Assembly: GCF_009649815.1 (NCBI RefSeq)
Contig: NZ_WJIC01000001.1
Coordinates: forward strand, 1-64,000
Source of the DNA: Nocardia sp. SYP-A9097
Lineage (GTDB): Bacteria > Actinomycetota > Actinomycetes > Mycobacteriales > Mycobacteriaceae
Direction of reading: 5' to 3'
DNA length: 64,000 nucleotides
Shown here in pieces: positions 1-8,362 of this stretch (position 1 is its first letter; the number at the start of each line of letters is the position of its first letter). A program made the translations under genes and the position numbers. The notes below the pieces were generated by a model. That model had not been told where the DNA came from. It saw nothing but the letters and a program-made list of their open reading frames with translations, and searched no databases.

Positions 1-371
1 CGGGCCACCGCATCTCCACCGCCGAGGTCGAGTCCGCGCTCGTCGGTCACTCCGGTGTCGCCGAGGCGGCCGTGGTCGGCGCCTCGGATGAGACCACCGG
101 CCAGGGCATTGTCGCCTTCGTAATCCTGACCGCCGAAGCCAAGGACACCGGCGCTGATCTGGTGGCGGAGCTCAAGGCCGAGGTCTCCCGCGAGATCTCC
201 CCGATCGCGCGCCCGCGTGAGATCCACGTGGTGCCCGAGCTGCCCAAGACCCGTTCGGGCAAGATCATGCGCCGCCTGCTGCGCGATGTGGCCGAGGGCC
301 GCGAACTGGGTGACACCTCAACCCTGGTGGATCCCAACGTCTTCGAGGCCATTCGCGCCGGCAAGTCGTAG
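1..371 (+). CDS. acs: Acetyl-CoA synthetase, C-terminal end (partial)
   Basis: This is the last ~122 codons of an AMP-forming acetate-CoA ligase that enters from the left edge; the reading frame begins at base 3. The C-terminal subdomain carries the motif SGKIMRR, whose lysine is the catalytic residue known to be acetylated for control in this family. The enzyme activates acetate to acetyl-CoA through an acetyl-adenylate in the cytosol. The start and the AMP-binding core lie outside the window. In M. tuberculosis acs (Rv3667) precedes the same set of genes seen here, which supports the call. Other acyl-CoA synthetases share the motif, but the preceding ISPIARPREIHVV stretch is typical of Acs. 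Confidence 0.88.
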   Translation, partial: GHRISTAEVESALVGHSGVAEAAVVGASDETTGQGIVAFVILTAEAKDTGADLVAELKAEVSREISPIARPREIHVVPELPKTRSGKIMRRLLRDVAEGRELGDTSTLVDPNVFEAIRAGKS

Positions 372-392
372 AGCGCGTTCGACCGACAGCTT

Positions 393-424
393 CGGCCCCC
401 GCGACCCATCGGTCCCGGGGGCCG
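393..424 (+). terminator. Hairpin downstream of acs
   Basis: CGGCCCCCG (393-401) pairs perfectly with CGGGGGCCG (416-424). It lies 21 bases after the acs stop. A second small hairpin follows (CCGCGCAC 448-455 with GTGCGCGG 460-467). There is only a weak T run, as is usual for high-GC actinobacterial terminators. The rest of 425-653 shows no gene and should hold the nhaA promoter. Confidence 0.55.
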
Positions 425-653
425 TTCGTTTCCGCGCACCTATTACTCCGCGCACGCGGGTGCGCGGTCGCGTATTAGCACCTTCGCCCGCAGGTCGGGC
501 GGCGTGCCCCTGCCGATATGCCGGAATTCGACCGTTAGAATTGCGTAAGGTGTGCCGGGAAGTCTGGTCGGCATGCGGTATGCGCCGACCGCACCTGGTG
601 GACGTCGCACGCCGCTGGTTCAGTCGACCGTACTGCCCCGGAAAGGTGCACCC

Positions 654-1880
654 TTGATTGCCCAGATGCGCTCCGAACTCGCCCGCTATCTACGGACCGA
701 AACCTTCGGTGGCGCACTGCTTCTCATCGCGGCCGCGGCCGCGGTGCTGTGGGTGAACTCCGCGTGGGGCGCGAGCTACACGACGATGATCGACACCCAC
801 CTCGACATTCCCGCGCTGCATTTGAATCTGACCCTCGCGGACTGGACCAAGGACGGTCTGCTCGCCATCTTCTTCTTCGTCGCGGGCCTGGAACTCAAAC
901 GCGAACTGGTGGTCGGCGAACTCGCCGACCCGAAGCGTGCGACCCTGCCGATTCTGGCCGCCATCGGCGGTGTAATCGTGCCCGCCGCGATAGCCATCGG
1001 TATCGGCTGGGGTGTGGAGGGGATGGATCGCGGCTGGGCCGTCCCGGTCGCCACCGATATCGCCTTCGCGCTGGCCGTGCTCGCGCTCACCGGCTCCCGC
1101 ATTCCGGCGGGCGCGCGGGTGTTCCTGCTGAGCCTGGCGGTGGTCGACGATCTGATCGCCATCATCCTGATCGCGGTGCTGTTCACCACCACACTGAAAA
1201 TGCTGTGGCTGCTGCTCGCCATTGTGTGCTGTGCGGTGTGGGCGCTCGGACAGTGGAAGCGGATCGGCACGCCGTTCCTCTATGTCCCGCTGGCACTGCT
1301 CGCCTGGTACTCACTGCACGAGGCGGGCATCCATCCGACCCTGGCGGGTGTGGCGCTAGGACTGCTCACCCGAGTGCGCCCGGACGCCGACGAAGACGAG
1401 CACTGTGTACCCGCGGCCAAACTGGAGCACTTCTTCCAGCCCATCTCCGCGGCCATCTGTGTACCGCTGTTCGCGCTCTTCGCCTCCGGCGTGAAACTGG
1501 ATTCCAAAGTCTTCTCGGAGCTGTTCACCAACCGGATCTCGCTGGCCATCATCGTCGGCCTGCTGGTCGGGAAAACGGTCGGCATCTTCGGATTCTCTTG
1601 GGTCGCGGTGCGTCTGGGCATCGCGCAGCGACCGGACGATCTCGGTTATCGGGACATGTTCGCCCTGTCGGTACTAGGCGCGATCGGCTTCACCGTTAGC
1701 CTCTTGGTGGCAGAACTCGCACTGGATGGCGTCGGCGACGGCTCCGAAGTCGAACTGGCGAAAGCAGCGGTGTTGCTGACGTCTTTGGCGGCTTCCCTGG
1801 CGGGTTCGGCGCTACTGTTGCGTCGTGGCCGTGCCCACCAGGCACGCCGTGACGAGCGGGCACTGCAGGGACAAGAGTGA
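654..1880 (+). CDS. nhaA: Na+/H+ antiporter NhaA
   Basis: Integral membrane antiporter of about 408 residues that exchanges sodium for protons and takes part in pH and salt homeostasis. The sequence is hydrophobic throughout, with the helices expected for NhaA. The ion-binding aspartates are visible: VATDIAFAL (Asp ~135) and AVVDDLIAI (Asp ~165/166), equal to D133 and D163/D164 of the E. coli protein. I chose the TTG at 654 because GGAAAGG at 640-646 sits 7 bases upstream and the protein then starts MIAQMRSELARYL; an ATG at 666 is the alternative. A start at 552 would add a non-conserved Arg-rich leader. It occupies the place where M. tuberculosis has a protease gene (Rv3668c). Confidence 0.93.
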   Translation: MIAQMRSELARYLRTETFGGALLLIAAAAAVLWVNSAWGASYTTMIDTHLDIPALHLNLTLADWTKDGLLAIFFFVAGLELKRELVVGELADPKRATLPILAAIGGVIVPAAIAIGIGWGVEGMDRGWAVPVATDIAFALAVLALTGSRIPAGARVFLLSLAVVDDLIAIILIAVLFTTTLKMLWLLLAIVCCAVWALGQWKRIGTPFLYVPLALLAWYSLHEAGIHPTLAGVALGLLTRVRPDADEDEHCVPAAKLEHFFQPISAAICVPLFALFASGVKLDSKVFSELFTNRISLAIIVGLLVGKTVGIFGFSWVAVRLGIAQRPDDLGYRDMFALSVLGAIGFTVSLLVAELALDGVGDGSEVELAKAAVLLTSLAASLAGSALLLRRGRAHQARRDERALQGQE

Positions 1881-1922
1881 GAGCGCACCGGGCAGTCCGG
1901 GATATGGAGAAGGGTCGAGCAA

Positions 1923-2438
1923 TTGAGCTTCACACAGGGCGGTAACGGGCGAGACGGGAATCGCACCCGCACCATCACCTCGATTCCGCTGTCCGATGTC
2001 GATACGCACGAGTCGGCGACCATCGGCACACTGGTCCGCGACGCGACCGAGCAGATGTCGACGCTGGTGCGCGCCGAGGTGGCGCTCGCCAAGGCCGAGG
2101 TGACCGGTGAGGTCAAGAAGGGCCTGCAGGGCAGTGTCTTCTTCATCGGCGCGCTGACCGTCCTGCTGTTCAGCTCCTTCTTCTTTTTCTTCTTCCTCGC
2201 CGAACTGCTGGACGTGTGGGTGTACCGCTGGCTGGCGTTCCTCATCGTCTTCCTGCTGATGATCGTGGCCACCGCGGCGCTGGCGCTGCTGGGCTATCTC
2301 AAGGTGCGCAGGCTGCGCGCGCCGGAGAAGACCATCGAATCGCTCAAGGAGGCGAAGACGCTGCTGCCCAGCGGTTTCGGCGCCGCGAGTGAGCATTCCG
2401 AGGACGCGACAGCCGGTCTCGGCAAGCCGCGGCTGTAG
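1923..2438 (+). CDS. Holin-X-like two-helix membrane protein (Rv3669-like)
   Basis: A 171-residue membrane protein of the actinobacterial phage-holin-like family (Rv3669 position). An N-terminal charged region, containing an amphipathic helix rich in Ala, Glu and Lys (about 38-68), is followed by two hydrophobic helices at about 71-95 (an unusual run of Phe) and 102-125, then a basic cytosolic tail. The start is TTG with GGAGAAGGG at 1905-1913. The family name comes from fold similarity; nothing here suggests a lysis role, because there is no endolysin or phage gene nearby and the gene is part of conserved core synteny. Function unknown. Confidence 0.75.
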   Translation: MSFTQGGNGRDGNRTRTITSIPLSDVDTHESATIGTLVRDATEQMSTLVRAEVALAKAEVTGEVKKGLQGSVFFIGALTVLLFSSFFFFFFLAELLDVWVYRWLAFLIVFLLMIVATAALALLGYLKVRRLRAPEKTIESLKEAKTLLPSGFGAASEHSEDATAGLGKPRL

Positions 2439-2461
2439 ACCTTCGATTACGCTCCCTCGGC

Positions 2462-3415
2462 GTGTCGTCGATTTCGCCCCCGGATCCGTCCGCAGTCCGC
2501 TACGACGGACCGTGGACCCATCGGGATGTGCATGCCAACGGCATTCGCTTCCATGTCGTAGAGGCCATGCCCGCGGGCGGCGTGGTCTTCGCCGACCCGG
2601 ACACGCCATTGGTGGTGCTGCTGCACGGCTTCGGTGATTTCTGGTGGTCGTGGCGGCATCAGCTGACCGCGCTGGCCGAGCGCGGTTACCGGGCCGTCGC
2701 GGTGGACCTGCGCGGCTACGGCGACAGCGACAAACCCCCGCGCGGATATGACGGCTGGACCCTCGCCGGTGATATCGCCGGACTGATTCGCGCGCTCGGG
2801 CACACCGAGGCCACGCTCGTCGGCCACGCCGAGGGCGGACTGGTGTGCTGGGCGACGGCGGTACTGCAACCCCGCGTGGTGCGCGCCATCGGACTGGTCA
2901 GCTCACCGCATCCGGCGGCGCTCAAGAGCTCCATCCTGCGCGACGGTAAGCAGCGCTCGGCGTGGCTGCCCAATTTCCTGCGCTATCAGCTCCCCCGCTA
3001 TCCGGAGAACCTGCTCACCACCGATGACGGGGCCGAGATCGAACGCCTGCTGCGCCAGCGCGCGGGCGAACACTGGTCCGGCACAGCCGATTTCGCGGAC
3101 ACGGTACAGCGCATGCGCACCGCGATCCGGATTCCGGGCGCGGCGCACTGTGCGCTGGAGTACCAGCGCTGGGCCTTCCGCAGCCAATGGCGGCCGGACG
3201 GTGCGCGTTTCATGGAGACCATGCGCGAACCGATCGGCATCCCGGTGCTGTCCCTCTACGGCGACCGCGACCGCTACATCCTGGCGAGCACCATTCGCCG
3301 GGGCCAGGAGCTCTCACCGCAACGCCGCGTGGTGGCCATCCCGGACGCGGGACACTATGCGCACCAGGAGAATCCGGCCGCCGTCACCGCGGAGCTGGCC
3401 AAGCTACTGGCTTGA
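2462..3415 (+). CDS. ephE: Alpha/beta hydrolase, EphE-like, nucleophile replaced
   Basis: A 317-residue alpha/beta-hydrolase in the place of M. tuberculosis ephE (Rv3670), annotated there as an epoxide hydrolase. Visible elements: oxyanion region LLHGFGDFWWSW (~residue 54), the nucleophile elbow VGHAEGG, the acid-strand motif LYGDRDRY and the terminal His in DAGHYAHQENP. In epoxide hydrolases the elbow reads G-H-D-W-G-G with Asp as nucleophile; here that position is Ala (codon gcc), so normal hydrolytic chemistry is doubtful. The start is GTG at 2462; no convincing ribosome site was seen. It ends 46 bases before the convergent marP operon, with a palindromic repeat between. Assignment to the fold is firm; enzymatic role is not. 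Confidence 0.8.
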   Translation: MSSISPPDPSAVRYDGPWTHRDVHANGIRFHVVEAMPAGGVVFADPDTPLVVLLHGFGDFWWSWRHQLTALAERGYRAVAVDLRGYGDSDKPPRGYDGWTLAGDIAGLIRALGHTEATLVGHAEGGLVCWATAVLQPRVVRAIGLVSSPHPAALKSSILRDGKQRSAWLPNFLRYQLPRYPENLLTTDDGAEIERLLRQRAGEHWSGTADFADTVQRMRTAIRIPGAAHCALEYQRWAFRSQWRPDGARFMETMREPIGIPVLSLYGDRDRYILASTIRRGQELSPQRRVVAIPDAGHYAHQENPAAVTAELAKLLA

Positions 3416-3421
3416 CGCTCA

Positions 3422-3458
3422 TCCGTCATCCCGGCCAAAAGCGCGCCGGGATGACGGA
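3422..3458. repeat. REP-like palindrome (CCGTCATCCCGGC family), copy 1
   Basis: CCGTCATCCCGGC (3423-3435) and GCCGGGATGACGG (3445-3457) form a perfect 13-bp stem, extended by one T-A pair, around a 9-base loop CAAAAGCGC. It lies exactly between the convergent ends of the EphE-like and MarP genes and can act as a bidirectional terminator. The same core recurs at 24252-24327. Confidence 0.8.
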
Positions 3459-3460
3459 GA

Positions 3461-4654
3461 CTAGCTGAGCACGCAGGTGCCGGTGCCCACCTGGGTCGAA
3501 ACGCTCGCTGCCTCATTCACTTCCGGCCGCACCTCGTCCAGGGTCAGCACATACCCCGTGTCGTCGTCGGTGACGGCAGCGCCGAAGACCACGCCGAGGA
3601 TATTTCCGTCCGTGTCGACCAGCGGACCACCCGAGTTACCCGCGCGCACCTGCCCGCGCACCGTGTACACCTCGCGCTGCACATTATTGTCGCGATAGAT
3701 GTTGGGGCCCTTGAGATCCAGGGTCTCGCGCACCCGCGCGGCACTCGCGGTGTAGCGACCACCGCCCGGATAACCGAGCACGATCGCCGACTCACCGGAG
3801 TTGGCGGCGGACGGAGCCAGCGGAATCACCGGCGCGTTCAACCCGGGCACCGCCAAGATCGCGACGTCCTTGGACGAGTCGAACAACACCACGTGCGCCT
3901 CCATCGACCCGCGCGCGGTATCCACACTGACCGTGCTGGTACCGGCGACCACGTGCGCATTGGTCATGATGCGCTCGGGTGCGACGACGAAGCCCGAACC
4001 CTCCAGCTGCCGTTGACAACTGGGCGCGATACCGCGAATTCGCAGCACGCTCGATTGCAGCGATTGCGCCACCGGCAATTGCAGCACGCTGGCATCCGGC
4101 GGCTCCACGGCGGCGATCGGCACCCGCCCGAACGGTCCGATCACATCCGGCAGCCCGGAGGTATTGAGCAGGTTGGAGAATTCGTTCGGCACCCGTCGCA
4201 GCCAGTCCGGCGCGACATGGTCCACATTCACCAGCACCTGAGAGTTCTTGACCGCGGCCGCGATTCCCGGCTGCGACGAGTTCGCCAGGGGCAGCGCCAG
4301 CAACCACGCGGTGGCGAGCACGGCCGCCATCTGCAGGCCCGCGCCGACCACACTGTCCACACTGCGGGTGAACGGATCGCGCATACCGCTACGCGCGGCC
4401 CGGCCCAGCACCATGCCCGCGACCTCGCCGACAATCACCAGGGCCACGATCAGCAGCACGCCGACCAGCACCCGAGAACGGCCCTCGCTCAGGTGAATCA
4501 GAATGTGCGGGGCGATGAGAATGCCCGCGACCGCACCGAGCACCACACCTAGGAAGGCCAGTGCCGAGGCGACCGCGCCCTGCCGCCACCCGGAGGTGGC
4601 CGCGAGCAGCGCCAGAATCAGGATCCCGAGGTCGAGCCAGGCCGAAGAGCTCAT
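3461..4654 (-). CDS. marP: Periplasmic serine protease MarP
   Basis: A 397-residue membrane-anchored trypsin-like protease (Rv3671c homologue). In mycobacteria MarP is needed for intrabacterial pH control in acid and acts in the cell envelope. The first ~125 residues hold four hydrophobic helices (CvpA-like), followed by a linker and the protease domain. The catalytic triad is complete: His234 in TNAHVVAG, Asp263 in SSKDVAIL and Ser341 in GNSGGP. Cys213 and the Cys in GTGTCVLS at the C-terminus match the redox-sensitive disulfide of MarP. Its ATG overlaps the stop of the upstream NUDIX gene by 4 bases (4651-4654), so the two are translationally coupled, as in mycobacteria. Confidence 0.94.
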   Translation of the reverse strand: MSSSAWLDLGILILALLAATSGWRQGAVASALAFLGVVLGAVAGILIAPHILIHLSEGRSRVLVGVLLIVALVIVGEVAGMVLGRAARSGMRDPFTRSVDSVVGAGLQMAAVLATAWLLALPLANSSQPGIAAAVKNSQVLVNVDHVAPDWLRRVPNEFSNLLNTSGLPDVIGPFGRVPIAAVEPPDASVLQLPVAQSLQSSVLRIRGIAPSCQRQLEGSGFVVAPERIMTNAHVVAGTSTVSVDTARGSMEAHVVLFDSSKDVAILAVPGLNAPVIPLAPSAANSGESAIVLGYPGGGRYTASAARVRETLDLKGPNIYRDNNVQREVYTVRGQVRAGNSGGPLVDTDGNILGVVFGAAVTDDDTGYVLTLDEVRPEVNEAASVSTQVGTGTCVLS

Positions 4655-5364
4655 AACGTCATCCCTACCGCGGCCAGTGAGGCCTGCAGATCACGCACAT
4701 CGTGATGGTCCCATTCCAATTCCCACCCGGATACCGCCAATAGTCCGGCGAGCACTCCCCCGGTGAAGCCCCACACCAGCATGCCGTCCACCGCGAACGC
4801 CGGACCCATATAGCCGAGCGGATGCCGCACCACGAATCTGTTGGCCGGGTCGACGAGGTCCGCGATCGGCACCCGGACCACCCGGGACGCCTCGTGCTCA
4901 CTCACCACACCGACCTCGCCGGGGGTACGCCAGTAGGCGACCACCGGTGTCACATCGAACCGCGACGGCGGTACGAAGATCTTGGGCAGCACCGCGATCG
5001 GCTCCACGCCGAGCGGATCCAATCCGGTCTCCTCCCGCGCCTCGCGCAGTGCGGTGCCGATGGGTCCGTCGTCGCCGGGCTCCACCCCGCCGCCCGGAAA
5101 CGCCACCTGCCCACTGTGTGTGCGCATGGTCGCCGCGCGCTGGGTCAGCAGTACATCGGCGTCGCCCGGTAGGCCGCCGAGCGCCTGCGGATCGCCGGTC
5201 TCGGAGCCGCTGAACAGCACCAGCACCGCGGCCTCACGGGACCGCACGGCCGCGGAGGCGAAGCGCCGCAATACCGGATTCATCCCGGTCGGATCGGCCG
5301 GATCATGTTCGGCCACCGAGCGCAGCCACTCCGGAATGGAGCCCGTAGGCACCTCTAGTCTCAT
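4651..5364 (-). CDS. NUDIX hydrolase, CoA diphosphatase type (Rv3672c-like)
   Basis: A 237-residue NUDIX enzyme. It has both the NUDIX core (LREAREETGL, with the preceding GGGVEPGDD) and the accessory signature of CoA pyrophosphatases, LLTQRAATMRTHSGQ followed directly by VAFPGG, so the likely reaction is cleavage of CoA or acyl-CoA to 4'-phosphopantetheine compounds and 3',5'-ADP. The active-site glutamates are intact. Start ATG at 5364 gives MRLEVPTGSIPEWL. The gene is in the leftward run nth, thioredoxin-like, NUDIX, marP, with a 4-base overlap to marP and a 34-base gap to the upstream gene. The functional link between CoA turnover and MarP is not known. Confidence 0.88.
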   Translation of the reverse strand: MRLEVPTGSIPEWLRSVAEHDPADPTGMNPVLRRFASAAVRSREAAVLVLFSGSETGDPQALGGLPGDADVLLTQRAATMRTHSGQVAFPGGGVEPGDDGPIGTALREAREETGLDPLGVEPIAVLPKIFVPPSRFDVTPVVAYWRTPGEVGVVSEHEASRVVRVPIADLVDPANRFVVRHPLGYMGPAFAVDGMLVWGFTGGVLAGLLAVSGWELEWDHHDVRDLQASLAAVGMTL

Positions 5365-5398
5365 GCCTGCACTCCCAGCTCAACCACAGCACCGGCGC

Positions 5399-6223
5399 TC
5401 ACGCCCGCACCCCCAACTCGGCGGCGACGGTGTCGGAAATATCGTCGACGCTCTTGAACGGGCGCACAACGAGTTTCGCCACGGTGCCGTCCGCACGCAA
5501 CAACACCGAGATCGGCAGCACCGCCGGAGCGCCGACGGCATTGCGCACCTTGGTATCCGGGTCGGCCACCCCGGGCAGATGGATACCGAGCCCGGTCAGC
5601 CGGGACAACCCCTTCGCGGTCGCCGGATCACTGTGCACCGTGAGCACGGTGATCGACTCGGACGCGCGGTCCGAGAACTGTTGCAGCAGCGGCAATTCCT
5701 CCGCACACGGCCCACACCAGTACGCCCAGAGATTCAATAGCGCGGGCTTGCCCGCGAGCGCGGCGGTCAGATCCATCGACCGGCCGTCGGCGAGACATTC
5801 GAGCGTGAGTCCGCGCAATGGACTGTCCCCCACCGCTGCCCCCGAAGGAGTAGAGCAGTCCGCGAGCCCGGCCCGCGCCCGCTCAGCAGCGGACACCGGC
5901 TTCGCACCCCCCGACACCGGCGAGCCACTACTCGCGCTATCGCCGGAGCTGGAACACGACGCGATAGCCAGCACGAGCGCGACGCAGATCGCGACAAACC
6001 CGCCGCACCGCCGAGAACGGATGCGGCCGAACGAATTCCGGACCGGCGTACGACGAATCACCGCGGGGCCGCGGGAAGGGCGGACCGGATCGCGGCCGAT
6101 GACCGTGTCGGCGCTGGAGCCCGGGAGCGATTCGGGCGGCCGAGTCCCGGTCCGGTCAGATGCGCCCACGGCGTCGAGCGGCCGTGGGCGAGCGGGGCTT
6201 TCGGGCGGAGCCGCAGAACTCAC
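5399..6223 (-). CDS. TlpA/thioredoxin-like membrane-anchored protein (Rv3673c-like)
   Basis: A 274-residue protein with a C-terminal thioredoxin fold of the TlpA/ResA type: [12 protein letters not shown] holds the redox pair Cys170 and Cys173. A hydrophobic stretch ending in LAIASC (about 75-90) looks like a lipobox or membrane anchor that exports the thioredoxin domain. The first ~70 residues are Pro/Arg/Ser-rich and would be cytosolic. The ATG at 6223 overlaps the nth stop by 4 bases, which argues for this start, although a GTG near residue 62 would place the signal peptide at the normal distance. Probably acts in disulfide exchange in the cell envelope next to MarP, which has a disulfide. 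Confidence 0.83.
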   Translation of the reverse strand: MSSAAPPESPARPRPLDAVGASDRTGTRPPESLPGSSADTVIGRDPVRPSRGPAVIRRTPVRNSFGRIRSRRCGGFVAICVALVLAIASCSSSGDSASSGSPVSGGAKPVSAAERARAGLADCSTPSGAAVGDSPLRGLTLECLADGRSMDLTAALAGKPALLNLWAYWCGPCAEELPLLQQFSDRASESITVLTVHSDPATAKGLSRLTGLGIHLPGVADPDTKVRNAVGAPAVLPISVLLRADGTVAKLVVRPFKSVDDISDTVAAELGVRA

Positions 6224-7020
6224 AGGCCCACCATTTCGAGCAGATGCTCGGTCTCCGGACCTTTGACCAGGGCTGCGGCGGTGGCCGGATCGGTCGGCCC
6301 GACGCCGTACGACGGGCAGTCCTTCGCCAAAACGCAGGCGCCACAGGCGGGTTTGCGAGCGTGGCAGACGCGGCGGCCGTGGAAGATCACCCGATGCGAG
6401 AGCATGGTCCAGTCTTTGCGTTCGATGAGGTCACCGACAATGTGCTCGACCTTCACCGGATCCTCTTCGTCGGTCCACTGCCACCGCCGGACCAGGCGGC
6501 CGAAATGCGTATCGACGGTGATTCCGGGCACACCGAAGGCATTGCCGAGGATGACATTCGCGGTCTTGCGGCCGATGCCCGGCAATTCGACCAGCTGCTT
6601 CAGCGTGTGCGGCAGCTCGCCGTCATAGTGTTCGACCAGCGCCTGCCCCAGTCCCATCAGCGAATTCGTCTTATTGCGGTAGAAGCCGGTGGGCCGGATG
6701 TACTCCTCCAGCTCGGTGCGATTCGCCTCGGCGTAATCGCGGGCGCTGCGGTATTTGGTGAACAGCGTGGGCGTGGTCAGGTTCACCCGGACATCGGTGC
6801 ACTGCGCGGAAAGGATTGTGGCCACGGCCAATTCGAGTGGCGTGGTGAAGTCGAGTTCGCAGTGCGCGCCGGGGAAGGCCAGCGCCAGTGTGCGATTCAT
6901 CCGGCGAGCGCGGCGCACGAGACCGGTGTGCGTCTCGTTGGCGCGCGACTTCGCTTTTCCGCCGGTGGGCGCAACTGCGCCAGGGGCAGAGGTCACCTGA
7001 CTGGGTGGGGAGGCACGCAC
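6220..7020 (-). CDS. nth: Endonuclease III (DNA glycosylase/AP lyase)
   Basis: A 266-residue base-excision-repair enzyme that removes oxidised pyrimidines and cleaves at the abasic site. The helix-hairpin-helix [13 protein letters not shown] supplies the catalytic Lys152, and Asp170 lies in VDTHFGR. The [4Fe-4S] ligands follow the family pattern C-X6-C-X2-C-X5-C at Cys219, 226, 229 and 235. The first ~35 residues are an extension beyond the E. coli enzyme but the mycobacterial protein has one as well. It is the first gene of the leftward operon that runs to marP; its stop overlaps the next start (ATGA). Confidence 0.95.
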   Translation of the reverse strand: MRASPPSQVTSAPGAVAPTGGKAKSRANETHTGLVRRARRMNRTLALAFPGAHCELDFTTPLELAVATILSAQCTDVRVNLTTPTLFTKYRSARDYAEANRTELEEYIRPTGFYRNKTNSLMGLGQALVEHYDGELPHTLKQLVELPGIGRKTANVILGNAFGVPGITVDTHFGRLVRRWQWTDEEDPVKVEHIVGDLIERKDWTMLSHRVIFHGRRVCHARKPACGACVLAKDCPSYGVGPTDPATAAALVKGPETEHLLEMVGL

Positions 7021-7111
7021 GCGTCCACCTTACGGAACCGGCAAGCCCCATCAACCGGGCCGAGTACCCGCCGTGTTCCATCTGAGACCTTCGCCGTGTT
7101 TACTCCTCCCT

Positions 7112-7354
7112 ATGCAAGGACTCGCTGTGGTGCTGTTTCCGATAGCGCTGATGCTGTTCGCATTGGTGATGGAACGTGTCGAGAACCGGCTTCGCAAGCT
7201 GCTCGAGCCGGATCCGGAGGTTCAGCAGTATCTGGATCGAGCCACCAATGCCGAGGTCAGTGACCTCACGAAACTGGGTTTGCCCGCTGCCGCGGCACGT
7301 CCGCGGCGCGCCCGGCCAGCGGCCAAGGGCCTGGATGTGGCGCAGGCGAGCTGA
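7112..7354 (+). CDS. Small membrane protein (Rv3675-like)
   Basis: An 80-residue protein with one N-terminal hydrophobic helix (roughly residues 4-20) followed by a charged stretch, VENRLRKLLEPDPEVQQYL, and a basic Ala/Arg/Pro tail. I prefer the ATG at 7112 (MQGLAVVLFPIAL) to an upstream ATG at 7073, which adds a short non-hydrophobic leader; no clear ribosome site supports either. It lies between nth (divergent) and crp, the place of Rv3675 in M. tuberculosis. Function unknown. Confidence 0.7.
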   Translation: MQGLAVVLFPIALMLFALVMERVENRLRKLLEPDPEVQQYLDRATNAEVSDLTKLGLPAAAARPRRARPAAKGLDVAQAS

Positions 7355-7436
7355 GCCGCTTGTACCCGCGGCTGACCGTTTCGCCGGTATTCGGCCCGTC
7401 AGTGGCGGTTTCCGATCTTCCTGTATGGGCTTGACG

Positions 7437-7510
7437 GCGTGTCGCTAGAGTTGAACTTTGCGTGTCGCGAGATCGACGGTGCGTGTCGTGTAATCGGACT
7501 CTGCGTGTCG
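7437..7510 (+). repeat. Four phased GCGTGTCG direct repeats upstream of crp
   Basis: The octamer GCGTGTCG occurs four times, at 7437-7444, 7460-7467, 7481-7488 and 7503-7510, with start-to-start distances of 23, 21 and 22 bases, which is two helical turns. Three copies share a preceding T. The array ends 117 bases before the crp start. A degenerate fifth copy (CGCGTGGTGTC) may follow near 7525. The motif differs from the TGTGA-N6-TCACA site of Crp itself. Confidence 0.75.
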
Positions 7511-7626
7511 GAGAATGACCCTGCCGCGTGGTGTCTATCACTACCCGGGCGTATTGCAAAGTAGACTGCACTGTCGGCCGAATGCTTCGGTCCAGGACAG
7601 AGCCATTTCCCATAAGGAGCACATTC

Positions 7627-8301
7627 GTGGACGAGGCCCTCGCCAGAGCAGGCATCTTCCAAGGCGTCGAGCCCACCGCGGTGGCGGCTCTCGCCAAACA
7701 ACTTCAGCCCGTGGACTTTCCGCGCGGCCACGTCATCTTCAACGAGGGCGAACCCGGTGACCGGCTGTACATCATCACCTCCGGCAAGGTGAAGATCGGC
7801 CGCCGCTCACCCGATGGTCGCGAGAACTTGCTGACGATCATGGGCCCGTCGGATATGTTCGGCGAGCTGTCGATCTTCGATCCGGGTCCGCGTACCTCGA
7901 CGGCCACCACCGTCACCGAGGTTCGCGCGGTCACCATGGATCGGGACGCCCTCAAGGCATGGATCGATCAGCGCCCCGAGATCGCCGAGCAGTTGCTGCG
8001 GGTGCTTGCCCGTCGTCTGCGCCGCACCAACAACAATCTGGCCGACCTCATCTTCACCGATGTGCCCGGTCGTGTCGCCAAGGCGCTGCTGCAGCTCGCA
8101 CAGCGTTTCGGCACCCAGGAAGCGGGCGCGCTGCGCGTGACCCACGACCTGACCCAGGAGGAGATCGCCCAGCTGGTCGGCGCTTCTCGCGAAACCGTGA
8201 ACAAGGCCCTGGCCGACTTCGCGCATCGCGGTTGGCTTCGACTCGAGGGCAAGAGCGTGCTCATCTCCGACTCGGAGCGCCTGGCAAGACGAGCCCGGTA
8301 G
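7627..8301 (+). CDS. crp: Crp/Fnr-family transcriptional regulator
   Basis: A 224-residue regulator, nearly identical in its motifs to the cAMP receptor protein of M. tuberculosis (Rv3676). An N-terminal cyclic-nucleotide-binding barrel ([20 protein letters not shown]; phosphate-binding region [16 protein letters not shown]) is joined by a long helix ([16 protein letters not shown]) to a winged helix-turn-helix whose recognition segment is [14 protein letters not shown]. The GTG at 7627 is chosen because AAGGAG at 7614-7619 precedes it and the protein begins [10 protein letters not shown] as in the family; an upstream ATG would add 33 unlike residues. It probably controls carbon and redox genes in answer to cAMP. 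The upstream region carries the phased GCGTGTCG repeats. Confidence 0.95.
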   Translation: MDEALARAGIFQGVEPTAVAALAKQLQPVDFPRGHVIFNEGEPGDRLYIITSGKVKIGRRSPDGRENLLTIMGPSDMFGELSIFDPGPRTSTATTVTEVRAVTMDRDALKAWIDQRPEIAEQLLRVLARRLRRTNNNLADLIFTDVPGRVAKALLQLAQRFGTQEAGALRVTHDLTQEEIAQLVGASRETVNKALADFAHRGWLRLEGKSVLISDSERLARRAR

Positions 8302-8312
8302 CAAAAGTTCAT

Positions 8313-8357
8313 ACGTGGGGACCGGTCGCCAACCAGAGCTGGCGACCGGCCCCACGT
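8313..8357. terminator. Strong bidirectional terminator between crp and MBL gene
   Basis: ACGTGGGG (8313-8320) and CCGGTCGCCA (8322-8331) pair with TGGCGACCGG (8340-8349) and CCCCACGT (8350-8357). The 18-bp stem has one bulged A (8321) and an 8-base loop. It lies between the convergent crp and metallo-beta-lactamase-fold genes. Confidence 0.85.
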
Positions 8358-8362
8358 GTTTG

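Noticed and set aside
1923..2438. Phage lysis holin
   Set aside because: No phage genes nearby; the gene belongs to a conserved chromosomal block and the family name reflects only similarity.
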